Shown here: piece by piece, positions 45,442-55,548 of the stretch
Position numbering within the stretch: position 1 is the first letter of the stretch
Layout of the letters: each line of letters starts with the position of its first letter
Assembly (NCBI GenBank): GCA_030549495.1
Contig: JAUIRK010000509.1
Location: 363,501 to 427,500, forward strand
DNA length: 64,000 bases
Direction: 5' to 3'
Source: Nectonema munidae
Lineage: Eukaryota > Nematomorpha > Nectonematoida > Nectonematidae
Position numbers and translations under genes: made by a program
Notes under the pieces: model-generated
Databases searched by the model: none
What the model was told of the DNA's origin: nothing
What the model saw: only the letters and a program-made list of their open reading frames with translations

Positions 45442-46995
45442 AAGGATATCTAATCAAAATCTGGGAAACTAAAATCACAGCTAACAAAATCCCTTAAAAC
45501 CCGTAACTTTAGTTTTCGGCGATTTTGAGTAGGCAGCCTTTAAAACTCCTTTTTATAATTTTTTCACTGTGTCAAGCGCAATTAAATTCCAATAAGCAAA
45601 AAATTAAAAACGGATTTTCCCCTATCCTCACATTTTTCATGTTCAGGGGTTCAGCGCTGATAGATTCCTTAGGATATTAGATAAATCATCATAATAATTA
45701 GAATATTGGTTTGGGCAGCATTGATTGCACTTCTCTCTCTACTTAGAAGAAAGCAGGTGCGAGTGTATAGGTGTTGCGAAGAGGGAAGGTTGCGCTCTTT
45801 TTTGGTTAAAGCCGAGATTGTGATCTCTTCTCGAGAAAAGAGAAATTTGATTCTTTGTCTCATCAATTCATTCTCAAGCAGAGATGGAAGTGCAAGCGTG
45901 CATCCATCTCCTTTGAATACCCTTGACACTGACTACTGCTTGCTTCTTTCTAATGCAAACTCCATTATTCCTGACTTCATACAGAATATGGACGCCTTCA
46001 TTTTCTTTGTTGAGGGAAATTGCATTTGATTGGAGATTATTAGTATTATTATTATTAGCCGATTTACGATTTATTAAGCCATCTTTTCCTCTCTCCCCAT
46101 CCAAAACTTTTTCTCATTCCATTTTTGCGTAGAGACAAATTTCGATGCTGACGCAATTCCCTCTTATTGCGGTGTGATGACTTCACTTCATGAAATTTTT
46201 ATAAAAAACTCTTTTTTTCAATAAATATTTAATTGTATTTATGGATTTTAGCATTTTTGTTTGAAAAAAAATTACTTACTTTGTTAAATAAAAATTGCAA
46301 TCAGTATAACAAATAATCGAAAATTTATTTTTAATCAGTATTTTTTTTACTTTTTTGAGTACCAAATGTCTTCGTTACGAAAATGTCTTGAACTCATTTT
46401 GACGATGTCAGCGTTGAATCTTTCTCAATCAGTTGGGCTTCAATTTTATGATTTATCGGCTAATTTTTTCTAATATTTTTTTCTATTTTATCGTATACTG
46501 TTGAAGATTCATTCATCTTTAACTTTGCTTTTGAAGATATTTAAAGTAGTTTTATTTCCAGAAATTCCGCTTACTGATTTTTCTCTTTCCTAAAGCTGTA
46601 AATTAAATTCTACTCATCAATCACTTTGTTCTTTCCTTTCTCTGATAATAAAAATTTACAAGTGAACATTTTAATTATTTGACAAATAAACAGATAAAAA
46701 GTTGAATTTTTTTATAATAAAATATATTCTGCAAAAAAAGTAAAAATTTATAGATTTTTAATAAATAAAAAAAAAGTGTGCTATATGTATGGGAAAAAAA
46801 ATTACAAAAAAATATATCTTTCTCAACTTAGTTTAAAAAATTAAGTAACTTGAAAGCTAAAAAAGCAATAAAAAAATTAAGTAACTTGAAAGCTAAAAAA
46901 GCAATAATTAAAATAAAACATAATTTTAAAACTTATTTAAATTTTAAAATTTCAAAGGTTGAAAATAATGAGATTGAAATATTTATGAAATTTTA
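45442..46995. other. Intronic stretch without recognised feature
   Basis: A less AT-rich patch at about 45,700-46,140 gives overlapping open frames on both strands (45706-46029 plus, 45874-46104 minus), none with a known motif. The rest is AT-rich. Confidence 0.35.
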
Positions 46996-47107
46996 GAGAC
47001 GAATTGACCGACGACAAATTGTCCTGGGGGCGAATTGTCCATCGAAGAATTGTCACGGGACAAACTGTCCCATGACGAATTAACCGGGGACGAATTGTCC
47101 AAGCGCC
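46996..47107. repeat. Short-unit array of GACGAATTGTCC
   Basis: About seven units of 14-16 bp vary around GGGGACGAATTGTCC. The unit is itself nearly palindromic (GGACAAATTGTCC). The array ends in AAGCGCCCA. It is built like the unit-array termini of the 'CAAAACGCCCG' elements but has a different unit. It may be a solitary end of another transposon family. No partner array is seen in the window. Confidence 0.7.
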
Positions 47108-47566
47108 CAAATAACACATGTGTTGGAATGGAACGTAGCATTTAAATGCGATCTTCTAGTGTAAATTATGCTATCACAGTACAAACTATTTTTGATTGAG
47201 AATTGGTTGGCCATATTTTAAAGTGTACAAAAATTATGCCTCTTGAAAACAACGATTTCAATTTTTCGTTTATTTTAAAATTTTCAGTAGTAATTCCCCA
47301 AAAGCACATTAGTATTTTTTCCTTTGATTTTAATCCGAAAGTATATTGTATTTTTAACTTGGATTTTGTTATGAAAAATTTGATAACATATTACAATTTG
47401 CGTATATTGCATTCTGAAAAAAATGGAGAACTGTTTTTATAAACGCTTCCATGCCAAGAAACGTGCTTTTGGTGATACATCATACATTTATTTGTTTTGA
47501 TGTGAGAAGTCAGCTTGATCCCAGCCGTAAAATATCCTCTATATAATTTTTACATGACTTTTTTAT
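47108..47566. other. Intronic stretch, nothing recognised
   Basis: The open frame at 47203-47442 has no recognised motif. Confidence 0.4.
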
Positions 47567-47635
47567 GGTTCCTGGTCAAAACGCCCGAAAACCAAAACTG
47601 AATATTTTATGATATATATTGTATTATATTAACAA

Positions 47636-47734
47636 ATCAGAGGTCTGGCAAGACCTCCGGGGAGACAACTTGCCAGCCTTATCAGAGGTCTGGCAAGACC
47701 TCCGGGGAGACAACTCGCCAAACTTGCCAGCCTT
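47636..47734. repeat. Tandem pair of hairpin-forming units
   Basis: A 45-bp unit containing the hairpin GAGGTCTGGCAAGACCTC (7-bp stems, GGCA loop) and GGGGAGACAACTTGCCAGCC occurs twice in direct tandem. The second copy carries an extra 9 bp. The TTGCCAG part can also pair with CTGGCAA of the hairpin, so two alternative folds are possible. Confidence 0.8.
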
Positions 47735-47920
47735 ATTATATATTTAAATGTGTAAATCGTAAAATGCTTAAAAAATATACTTAAAATAAAAATTTTAAAA
47801 AATATTTTACATACATATTGAAAGCCACATTTCAAAAATTCTACCTAAAAGTTCAAAAAATTTAACTTTGAAATTGTAGTTTTATTTCATAAAAACTATA
47901 TGATTGGTTGAAATATGTAA

Positions 47921-47925
<5 letters not shown>

Positions 47926-47957
<32 letters not shown>
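47926..47957. repeat. (AAT)n microsatellite
   Basis: About ten AAT units in uninterrupted tandem. Confidence 0.9.
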
Positions 47958-47958
<1 letters not shown>

Positions 47959-48082
47959 CAATACTACTTTTTGAAAATTTTTACTTGTTTGATTTGAAGA
48001 AAGAATTAAACTGTTTTTCAATATTTCTTTTTCATGATATATATATCATTAGAAAGCTTATCGTTTGCTACATTCTCTAGAA

Positions 48083-49283
48083 CAGGGGTGTCCAACACGC
48101 GGCCCGCGGGCCGCATGCGGCCCGCAAGGCAAATTTCTGTGGCCCTCTAAGAAAATGAGATAAGGTTGATGTTAAATTATATAGATATTAGTTTATAAAA
48201 ATTTCAACAAATTTGTTATAAAAACTTTAAGTTTCTATCAAAATATAGATAGGATTATGATTTTTAAAATATCATTGGAGCTATTAGCTAATATTGGAAA
48301 TATTAGCAAATATTTGAACATTTTGAATTTAAAACTTCAGGGAGAAATAAGTATGCTAGTTGAAATGAATGATAATGTAACTGCTTTCAAGATAAAATTA
48401 AAAATTTGGAGAAAAGATCTAGAAATGAAAAATTTGGAACATTTTCCTTTTTTAAAATCCCTATCTGTAATAAATGAAAAGGCTTTATCAGAATGTGTTG
48501 ATTACATTGATGTTCTTTTCAATGAATTCGATAGAAGATTCAAAGACCTCAAATCATTAAAATCTGATTTTGAGTTATTTGTAGATCCTTTCAATTTCGA
48601 CGTTAATCAATTGAATGAAAATATTCAAATGGAAATAGTTGATCTTCAATGCAATACCATGCTGAAGAAAACGTTTGAAACTGGGTATTCCCAAATTCTA
48701 CTCAAGTCTTGATGGAAGCTAGTTTCCAAAGCTGATTCATTTGGTCAAAAAAATAGTTTGTATGTTTGGGAGTACGTATAAATGCGAGAAATTTTTTTCA
48801 CTGATGAAGCTTAACAAAAATTTTTTGCGCACAAGACTGACCGATGAAAACTTAAAATCTTCTCTACGGATAGCTGCATCAAATAAAATCAAACCACAAA
48901 TTGACGTTTTGGCAAAAGACAAAAGATGTCAAAGAAGCTCTCAATGATACAAGTGAACTGTAAATAGATTACAAGTATTAATTCACTTAATATAAAATAG
49001 CGTATTGACACATTAATCCCAATGTTTTCATTTGAAAAATTTGAATTTGAATTATTTGTAAAAGTGAGAGACAGCTTTTATAAATAAAAATAACTCTTTC
49101 AATTAACTACTCATTTTATGTTTAATTTTCATAAAAATTGTGATAATCAGTAATCAGGATTAAAAAAGTTTCTGATAAATATTTTATAAAAAAATTATTG
49201 TTATTTTTTTAAATAGGTGCGGCCCGACCGTGTCCAATAACTTTTCTAAATGGCCCGCTGCTTGTTTTAGTTGGACATCCCTG
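48083..49283 (+). mobile_element. Internally deleted hAT transposon, ends and 8-bp duplication intact
   Basis: The left end is CAGGGGTGTCCAAC and the right end is the inverse of CAGGGATGTCCAAC (13 of 14). CTCTAGAA flanks both sides exactly (48,075-48,082 and 49,284-49,291), the 8-bp duplication of hAT. Next to the left end is a G+C-rich palindromic block GCGGCCCGCGGGCCGC, and GCGGCCC recurs near the right end. The 1.2-kb length is too short for a full hAT (usually 2.5-5 kb), so most of the N-terminal and catalytic region is gone. The nested position inside 47567-51570 makes it the younger of the two. Confidence 0.92.
48257..48947 (+). pseudogene. hAT transposase C-terminal part (GTF2IRD2/ZBED5-like)
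   Basis: The first open segment (48257-48712) includes LNLKLQGEISMLVEMNDNVT, then FKIKLKIWRKDLEMKNLEHF, DFELFVDPFNFDV and MEIVDLQCNTMLKKTF. This is the pattern of the hAT group domesticated in vertebrates as GTF2IRD2/ZBED5-type proteins ('LNxxLQGKxxLIxEMxxxVxAFxxKLxLW...LELIDLQCDxxLK'). The second segment (to 48947) is the dimerisation domain: FPKLIHLVKKIVCMFGSTYK, FFSLMKLNKNFLRTRLTDEN, LRIAASNKIKPQIDVL. A stop and a frame change separate the two, so it cannot give one protein. The BED finger and most of the RNase H fold are absent. Confidence 0.85.
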
Positions 49284-49702
49284 CTCTAGAATAATATATT
49301 TTTGCAAAAGTTTTAAAAAATTTTAATAAATGGACTTTACTTCGAAAAATTTTGTCTAAATTTTTGAAAAAATTACGGACCACCTTTTTATTGAAGCATA
49401 ATGTGAAGATTTTAAAAAAAAAATTGAATGAAAATGATATCATTGGAAAGGTATACTTTTTGTGGTTAACATAGGCTAGGTTATACAAATAAATATATTT
49501 CCATTTTTCCAAAATCCGCTTCTATGTGAGGTCAGTCAACTTTTATCTAGTTTCAAAAAATACCAATAATTAACGTGATGAGTTTATATATTATTTCTTC
49601 AAAATTTTATATTCACAAACGTAGAATATGGTTTTTAACATTTTAAAATGTCATAGTTAAATAAAACTGTCGAAAATTAATATATATTTTTTACTTTTTA
49701 TG

Positions 49703-50537
49703 GGTCAGTATAATATTTTTCTAATAAATTTTAAATTATTTTTCAAGTGAAAAATGTCGATTAAATGTAAGAGTTTTGTTTGATAATCGTAGTCTACTTT
49801 TATTTAGTTTAGATACAACCTTTCTTATTTTTAACGAAGGGCATTCGTTATATTTATACCGACAGTGTGCGAAGAATAAATCACATTATTGATTGATTTT
49901 AGAGCATAATTATGCGAAGAAAGATTAACACATGTTGCATTACGCGTTTTTGAGCGCAGTGAATTCTTATCTCGCATACGCTTCACCACATCTTTAGCAC
50001 GCGTGTGTGGTTTATTTTATCGGACTAGTGTACGCTTAGTTTATTTGTAGTGTTCCTAGCTTAAATCTTAGTCAAATATTAAAACGTTTATAACTTTCAC
50101 ATTTCTCAACAAAATGCATCATGCGATATACCAAATTAAAGCATTTTTTATGGCCTTTCAGAATATATTACTTATATCATAAGTACTTAAGAAATACCAT
50201 TTTACTGTTTTTATTTTCCATGGGCTTCATACCATTAATTAGCAGATAAGGGATGCATTTTAAACTAAAGCTCCTTTCATTAGGACAAATTTTTACCTAT
50301 ATTATGTGACAATTTCCAGCACAATTATAAAGCGACTCTACTCTCAGAATCTAAATTTATTTGTAGATTTTTATAAAATACTATTAGTTTTTCCATTTTT
50401 TTATAAATTAACCTTCGTTTTTTTTATTGGTCAGTATAATGTTTTTCTAATAAATTTAAAATTATTTTTGAAGTGAAAAATGTAGATCGAATGCACAAGT
50501 TTTGTTGGATAATCGTAGTCCACTATTTATTTTTAGA
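49703..50537. repeat. Direct duplication of a block of about 105 bp
   Basis: The block at 49,703-49,805 recurs at 50,429-50,537. The shared text includes GGTCAGTATAAT(A/G)TTTTTCT, AAGTGAAAAATGT, and GGATAATCGTAGTC / TGATAATCGTAGTC. Divergence is moderate. It is internal to the possible 4-kb element. Confidence 0.7.
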
Positions 50538-50772
50538 TTTTTATAAAATCATTTTAGTTTTCGGTTTTTTATAAATTAACATTAGTTTTTTACTTCTTTT
50601 GAATTAATCATCCAAAATTTAAGTGCGGGTTTGATTTACACTTTGATTCGAAAAAAATATGTTTTGGATAAATATTATTTTTATTATTGTTTACTGCATA
50701 TAAATTTCTAAAGAGAAGATAAATAGATCAAAATATGTGTTTTAATCAATTTTTCTCAATAAGTATTGAAGC

Positions 50773-51007
50773 TATGAGGTAGCAAAATATGAACAGAAAG
50801 TTTGATATTTTTGGATTTTTTAAAGAATATTTTTCGATTCTTTGATTACAGAATTTTATTTTGATTATTTGACAAATATAATATTTAAAATCGTGCAAAT
50901 TGCAAAGTATAGGTAATAACTTTTGTAACATCGTATGAGGTAGCAAAATATGAACAGAAAGTTTGATATTTTTTGATTTTTTAAAGAATATTTTTCGATT
51001 CTTTGAT
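50773..51007. repeat. Direct duplication of a block of about 75 bp
   Basis: TATGAGGTAGCAAAATATGA through ATTTTTCGATTCTTTGAT at 50,773-50,847 is repeated nearly exactly at 50,933-51,007. A further shared phrase GGTAATAACTT(T/A)TGTA(A/G)CATCGT lies at about 50,911 and 51,070. Confidence 0.8.
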
Positions 51008-51009
51008 AT

Positions 51010-51324
51010 GAATTATCGCGGTATACAGGTTGGAGATGAACCATCGTAGTATACAGGTATAATGTATATAGGTAATAACTTATGTAGCATCGTCTCCCCG
51101 AATAAGGTATATCAAATCTTACATCTAGCAGAATGTGAACAGAAAGTTGAACATTGTCTCCCTAGTTATTTGTACATGGAATAGAAACCATCGTAGTATA
51201 CAGGTTGAAGATGAATCATCGTAGTATACAGGTTGGAGATGAATCATTGTAGTATATAGTTTGGAGATGAATCATCGTAGAATACAGGTTGGAGAAGAAT
51301 CATCGTAATATACGGGTTGGAGAT
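51010..51324. repeat. 28-bp tandem repeat in two blocks
   Basis: The unit GAATCATCGTAGTATACAGG plus TTGGAGAT occurs about twice at 51,010-51,060 and five times at 51,184-51,324. Variants include CGCGGTATACAGG and CATTGTAGTATATAG. Confidence 0.85.
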
Positions 51325-51570
51325 AACACGCAAGTTGTCTACCCGCGTTCAACCGTACAGGTTATGAGATATTTATTTATACAAATAAAGTTTATTTTCA
51401 TTTGTGATATATGAATTTATGAATACCTTTTTAATATCTAACACTTTTCATAGTAAAGAAAGTTCATAGTATTTCAAGGCTTAAAGCGGTTGACCTGCAA
51501 TTTGAAAATTTTGATTTTCGTGAATTTTGGAAGTGGGGATTCTGATTTTCGGGCATTTTGACCAGAAACC

Positions 51571-53515
51571 GATGTGGGTATCTTTTGAAAAACTTATATG
51601 ACTCTCGTATATAAGATACCCATAGAATCATATTGTTGTACACTATGAGTAAATATATATAATCAGTTGTACAAGCAGACTAAATTAGCGACTATGCCTG
51701 ACCTAACTCGTACCTGAGGTTAAAATTAAAATTTTGACTTACCTAGATACTGGAGTTTGCGCCAAAACTATCATTTATAAGATTGGTAGACCTTCTAAGA
51801 GAGGAAAAAACAAATAGTGTGAATGCTCCTTAGCTTGTGATACTTTTGAAGTTTCATAAACCAATGCCATGCAAAACAAAAAATTTCGTAAACGATGGTA
51901 ATAAATGCCCTAGAATATCTTATAGTATATTATACTTATATTGGAATGGTTTATTAAAACTTTGTCCCTCCTACACTCTTTCAGCGTGAGGTTTCCTAAA
52001 AGCCGGAATTGTTTCACAGTGAGATTTCTTCTGTATAAAGCTAAGCTTTATGATGCCATTTTTCTAGCATTTCCAAAGAAGCATTCATGACTAAATAAAA
52101 AAGTGGATTTTTGTGGTAGTAAATTGTTCAAAAATGATAAATATGAATCTGGACACAAATTTAAACGAATTTCATGATAGGTGAAATATTTTGACTCGAT
52201 TAAACAGTAAAACTTGTTTTATTAAATAAACGCATACGATTTTAAACAAAAAAAGTATGCTAGCGAAATTTTATTTGCAATTAACGTTGATTGACAGATT
52301 TGATTTATTTATTGTGACCGAAAATTAGCATTTTTTTTTCTTACTTTGATTTGTAGAATGAAAACATGAAGGTAATTTTTTTTTTATTTTCACTTGTGCC
52401 TCTTCCATTTTACTCATAATAAAGATGAAACTTTTTTCACATGAAATTTTACCCAGAATTGCTCACGATTTTCTTCTTCCACTCTTTCATATTCTTCCAC
52501 TTCTTATTCCCAATACATTCTTGATTGCTGTCTCTCTTTTTTTCGTATGTTGTCACACAACCACCGTCTACATCGATTTTATAGCGTTCAAGGTAAAATC
52601 ATTTTTCTTGTCAAGGAGGGACATTCATAAATGATAAAGATCATTATAATCCGTTGAGATTTCTTCTTGAAAGCAACCAGTTTGCCAGCGTTATTATTGA
52701 TTTTGAACAATTCCAAGGAAACTACCACTTTACTCATAATTTCAGAACTTGTTGAATCTCATATTTATTGTCCGGTTATAAATAGATCTAATCAAATTGC
52801 ACGGTATTTTACTTCCCACCATATCATTTATTCCTTTATCAAGGAATAAGATGACATACCAAGGTAACAGTAATTATCTAGCTTTTGTTTTCAATTAATA
52901 GATTTTGTTTTTATGGGTGATTTTCGAGTAAGAGCAGAAAATTAATATCAGAATTGATAAAAGGAGAACATTAGTGTCTAAAGAAAATTTCAAAAAATCG
53001 ATTCAATAGACAAATGTTTTCCATTATTAACTTATTTACAGGCAGAAATGCTTCTAAATAAAGAGAATTTTTCTTCAGCATATAGAAAATCGGAATGTGA
53101 AAATAGAAGCATTGAATCCCATCACAATGAAAATTTTAAAACCCCCCCCCCCCCCCCATAGATTTTATTTCTACGCCATTCGAAAAAATTTAATATATGT
53201 GTACCCTGTTTTTATATATACTGCATGCAGACAAAAAGACGAGAAAAACATTTACATAAAAAATGGAAGAAAACAGTAAGGAGAAACTTTCATATGGCGT
53301 TGAAAAACTTGTCAAAATATTCGTAGTGAACTCATCAAGATTTCAAATCTCGTGTATTCACCATCTTGATTCTTTGATGGTCCAATGATATCGATTATAT
53401 TTCTGTAGGGTACACAACTTCACTTCTGAATTTCACTTCCAATCCTTGGCTCAACCAATAAACCCACAGTAATACGAGCACTTGGGAGTTAGTTTAACTA
53501 ATTCAAAATCTCTAA
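51571..53515. other. Intronic stretch, nothing recognised
   Basis: A C run of about 16 at 53,143-53,158. The open frames at 52425-52634 and 53097-53279 lack known motifs. Confidence 0.4.
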
Positions 53516-53666
53516 GGGGTCGTTCATAATTGACGTCAACTAAAATGGGGGGGGGGGGGGGGGGGCGGAGGTATCCAAAGTTGACATAAGTCCATGGGGG
53601 GGGGGGGGGGGGGGGGGGATTGAAATTTATCAAAAAAAAAGGTTGACGTCAATTGTGAACGACCCC
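53516..53666. mobile_element. Harbinger-type MITE with TAA duplication and two G runs
   Basis: The left end is GGGGTCGTTCATAATTGACG and the right end is its near-exact inverse (TGACGTCAATTGTGAACGAC then CCC). TAA flanks both sides (53,513-53,515 and 53,667-53,669), the 3-bp duplication of PIF/Harbinger elements. The inside holds two G runs (about 53,547-53,565 and 53,597-53,618). It is 151 bp and non-coding. Confidence 0.85.
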
Positions 53667-53669
53667 TAA

Positions 53670-54880
53670 TCTGCTAAAAAAACCTTTTTGTACTAAATTT
53701 CTATGTTCAACTCGTGCACGGAGTGTACAACATATGTTTTCAGTAAAACAAATTTGTTTCAATTTCGACTTTGCTTATTTCTGTGTTATTGAATCAACCA
53801 TCTTCGATTGATGCCGTAAATTAAATTTACTTGATAAAAGAACGTAACCAATTTAACAGGTTGTAATGCCATTTTTTCACTGATTTTATATTTATCAAAA
53901 AAACATATTGAAGTATATTAGCTTGTTGAAGTGTCATTCGTGTAATTACAAATCACTGTGTCCTGCCAAGGCCTAAAAACGGTACAGCTGTAAACGCAAA
54001 TCGATAGTGTTCGATCTGTGCTGTGAAGGAGGTTTTGTGTTAAATTACAACGCATTGAAAGTATCCTTTGATATGTTGCATTTGACAAGAAGGAACTCAC
54101 AATTGCTTCCTGTAATAACAATATATCAGACTGTGTATATGTATAATTCAACTTTCTCATTAAACATGTGTCAATTAGGGCAAGGATTTAGCTTTAAATA
54201 GAAAACCTGTTTATAATTTGCACACTAAGCATCCTTATCGTTGATGTCAAGTAGTCGGTCTTCTTCTACTTGGATCAGGATTGGATGTCGCCTGTTGCCC
54301 AGGCATTCTGTGAAATGGATGTGAATGATGCCTAATAAATCATCGTATCTTACAATCATTGTTACGCCACATGATGACATCATATAATCTATAATTGCAA
54401 GTTGGCCCCACATTTAAAAACATCAGTGCAATCCATCTTCCTTGATAAAAATGAAAACTTTGCTTCTAAACGGTCCTCGGACATTTCGCCCCATTATTTT
54501 CATAAAACAGTTCGTCCCATGGACAATTCTTTGGGTACGTATCTTCACTCCAACAATTTGTGTTCTAAATGCTGGATCTCAAATTGCTATGTTTGTAGGA
54601 AAAACGGCCATACCCACGTTTGCCATATGTAGTTCTGTTTTCTCATTTTGTTATAAATATGTACTTGCCTGTATTCTCTTAACTTCTTTCTCAAATTTCC
54701 GTATCAAATCAAAGCTTTTGTTGTGTCTTTTGTCATGCTTTTCTAAACAAATTACTTTATTCCTTGATTGGAATCTTCCAAGGATCTTTTCGAAGTAAAA
54801 GATTTTCTATAGTTCAGTCACTCATGCAGCTAGGATCAAGCAGTGCTTTTTTCCTATTATTTTGTGTATCATGTACATAG
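53670..54880. other. Intronic stretch, no assigned gene
   Basis: Overlapping open frames at 54402-54632 and 54442-54798 (118 codons, hydrophobic) lie in a less AT-rich patch. I find no recognisable motif, and the ORF with most hydrophobic character begins with an ATA codon, not a canonical start. Confidence 0.3.
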
Positions 54881-54888
54881 GAAAACAC

Positions 54889-55540
54889 GGTGCCTGGTCA
54901 AAACGTCCGAAAACCAAAACGTCCGAAACTAAAACGTCCGAAACCAAAACGTCCGAAAACCAAAACGTCCGAACCCAAAACGTCCGAAACCAAAAGATCC
55001 GAAAATTAGATTAACAGTATCTGAACACTAAAAAACATTTTTTTTCAAGAATCAAAATTGTTGAGGAAAAAACTGAAAAATTGAGCACAAAACTTTTTTT
55101 ATTTAAAATAAATCTATTTCTAGTTTTTTAGTTTAAAACTTTACACATTTTATATTAAAATGAAAAATGCACTATAATCAAGTGTGTCTTTTTACTGGAA
55201 TAGATAAAAATTCATTCCAATCTCTTAAAATCCATTCAAATCGTGTAGTTTTTCCTTTGATTTTTGATAGCAAGTCAAATTTTCAAAGTCTTGCAAATTC
55301 AACTAATTAGTATAACTTTTTCCGAGACTTTTTTCCAAAATTAGGTTATATATTTTAAAATCATAATCTTCAGAAGTGTTTAATTTTAAAATGAATTTTT
55401 TTTAGCCAAATTCATTATAATCCAAAAAAAATTTGGTTTCGGACGTTTTGGTTTTCGGGCGTTTTGGTTTTCGGACGTTTTGGTTATGGACGTTTTGGTT
55501 TTCGGACGTTTTGGATTTCGGACGTTTTGACTATGAACCA
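54889..55540. mobile_element. 'CAAAACGTCCG' element with unit-array ends and 8-bp duplication
   Basis: The left end GGTGCCTGGTCAAAACGTCC leads into about seven tandem copies of a 16-17 bp unit (AAAACGTCCGAAACC). The right end carries about six opposed copies (GGTTTTCGGACGTTTT) and ends TTTTGACTATGAACC. GAAAACAC flanks both sides (54,881-54,888 and 55,541-55,548). The middle 400 bp is AT-rich and non-coding. The ends align with those of the 13.0, 44.7 and 47.6-kb elements, but this copy has many more units per end. Confidence 0.85.
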
Positions 55541-55548
55541 GAAAACAC

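Larger units (their letters stand above)
47567..51570. mobile_element. Possible 4-kb member of the 'CAAAACGCCCG' family
   Basis: The left end is GGTTCCTGGTCAAAACGCCC then GAAAACCAAAAC. The right end is the inverse of GGTTTCTGGTCAAAATGCCC then GAAAATCAGAA. This agrees at most positions over about 30 bp. No flanking duplication is visible, so the two ends might come from different insertions. Inside are twin hairpins, a nested hAT, a 100-bp direct duplication, a 75-bp direct duplication and a 28-bp tandem array. No transposase of its own is readable. Confidence 0.45.

Noticed and set aside
54402-54798. Hydrophobic open frames as a membrane protein gene
   Set aside because: Two overlapping frames in the same patch, a non-ATG start for the longer one, and no recognisable family.
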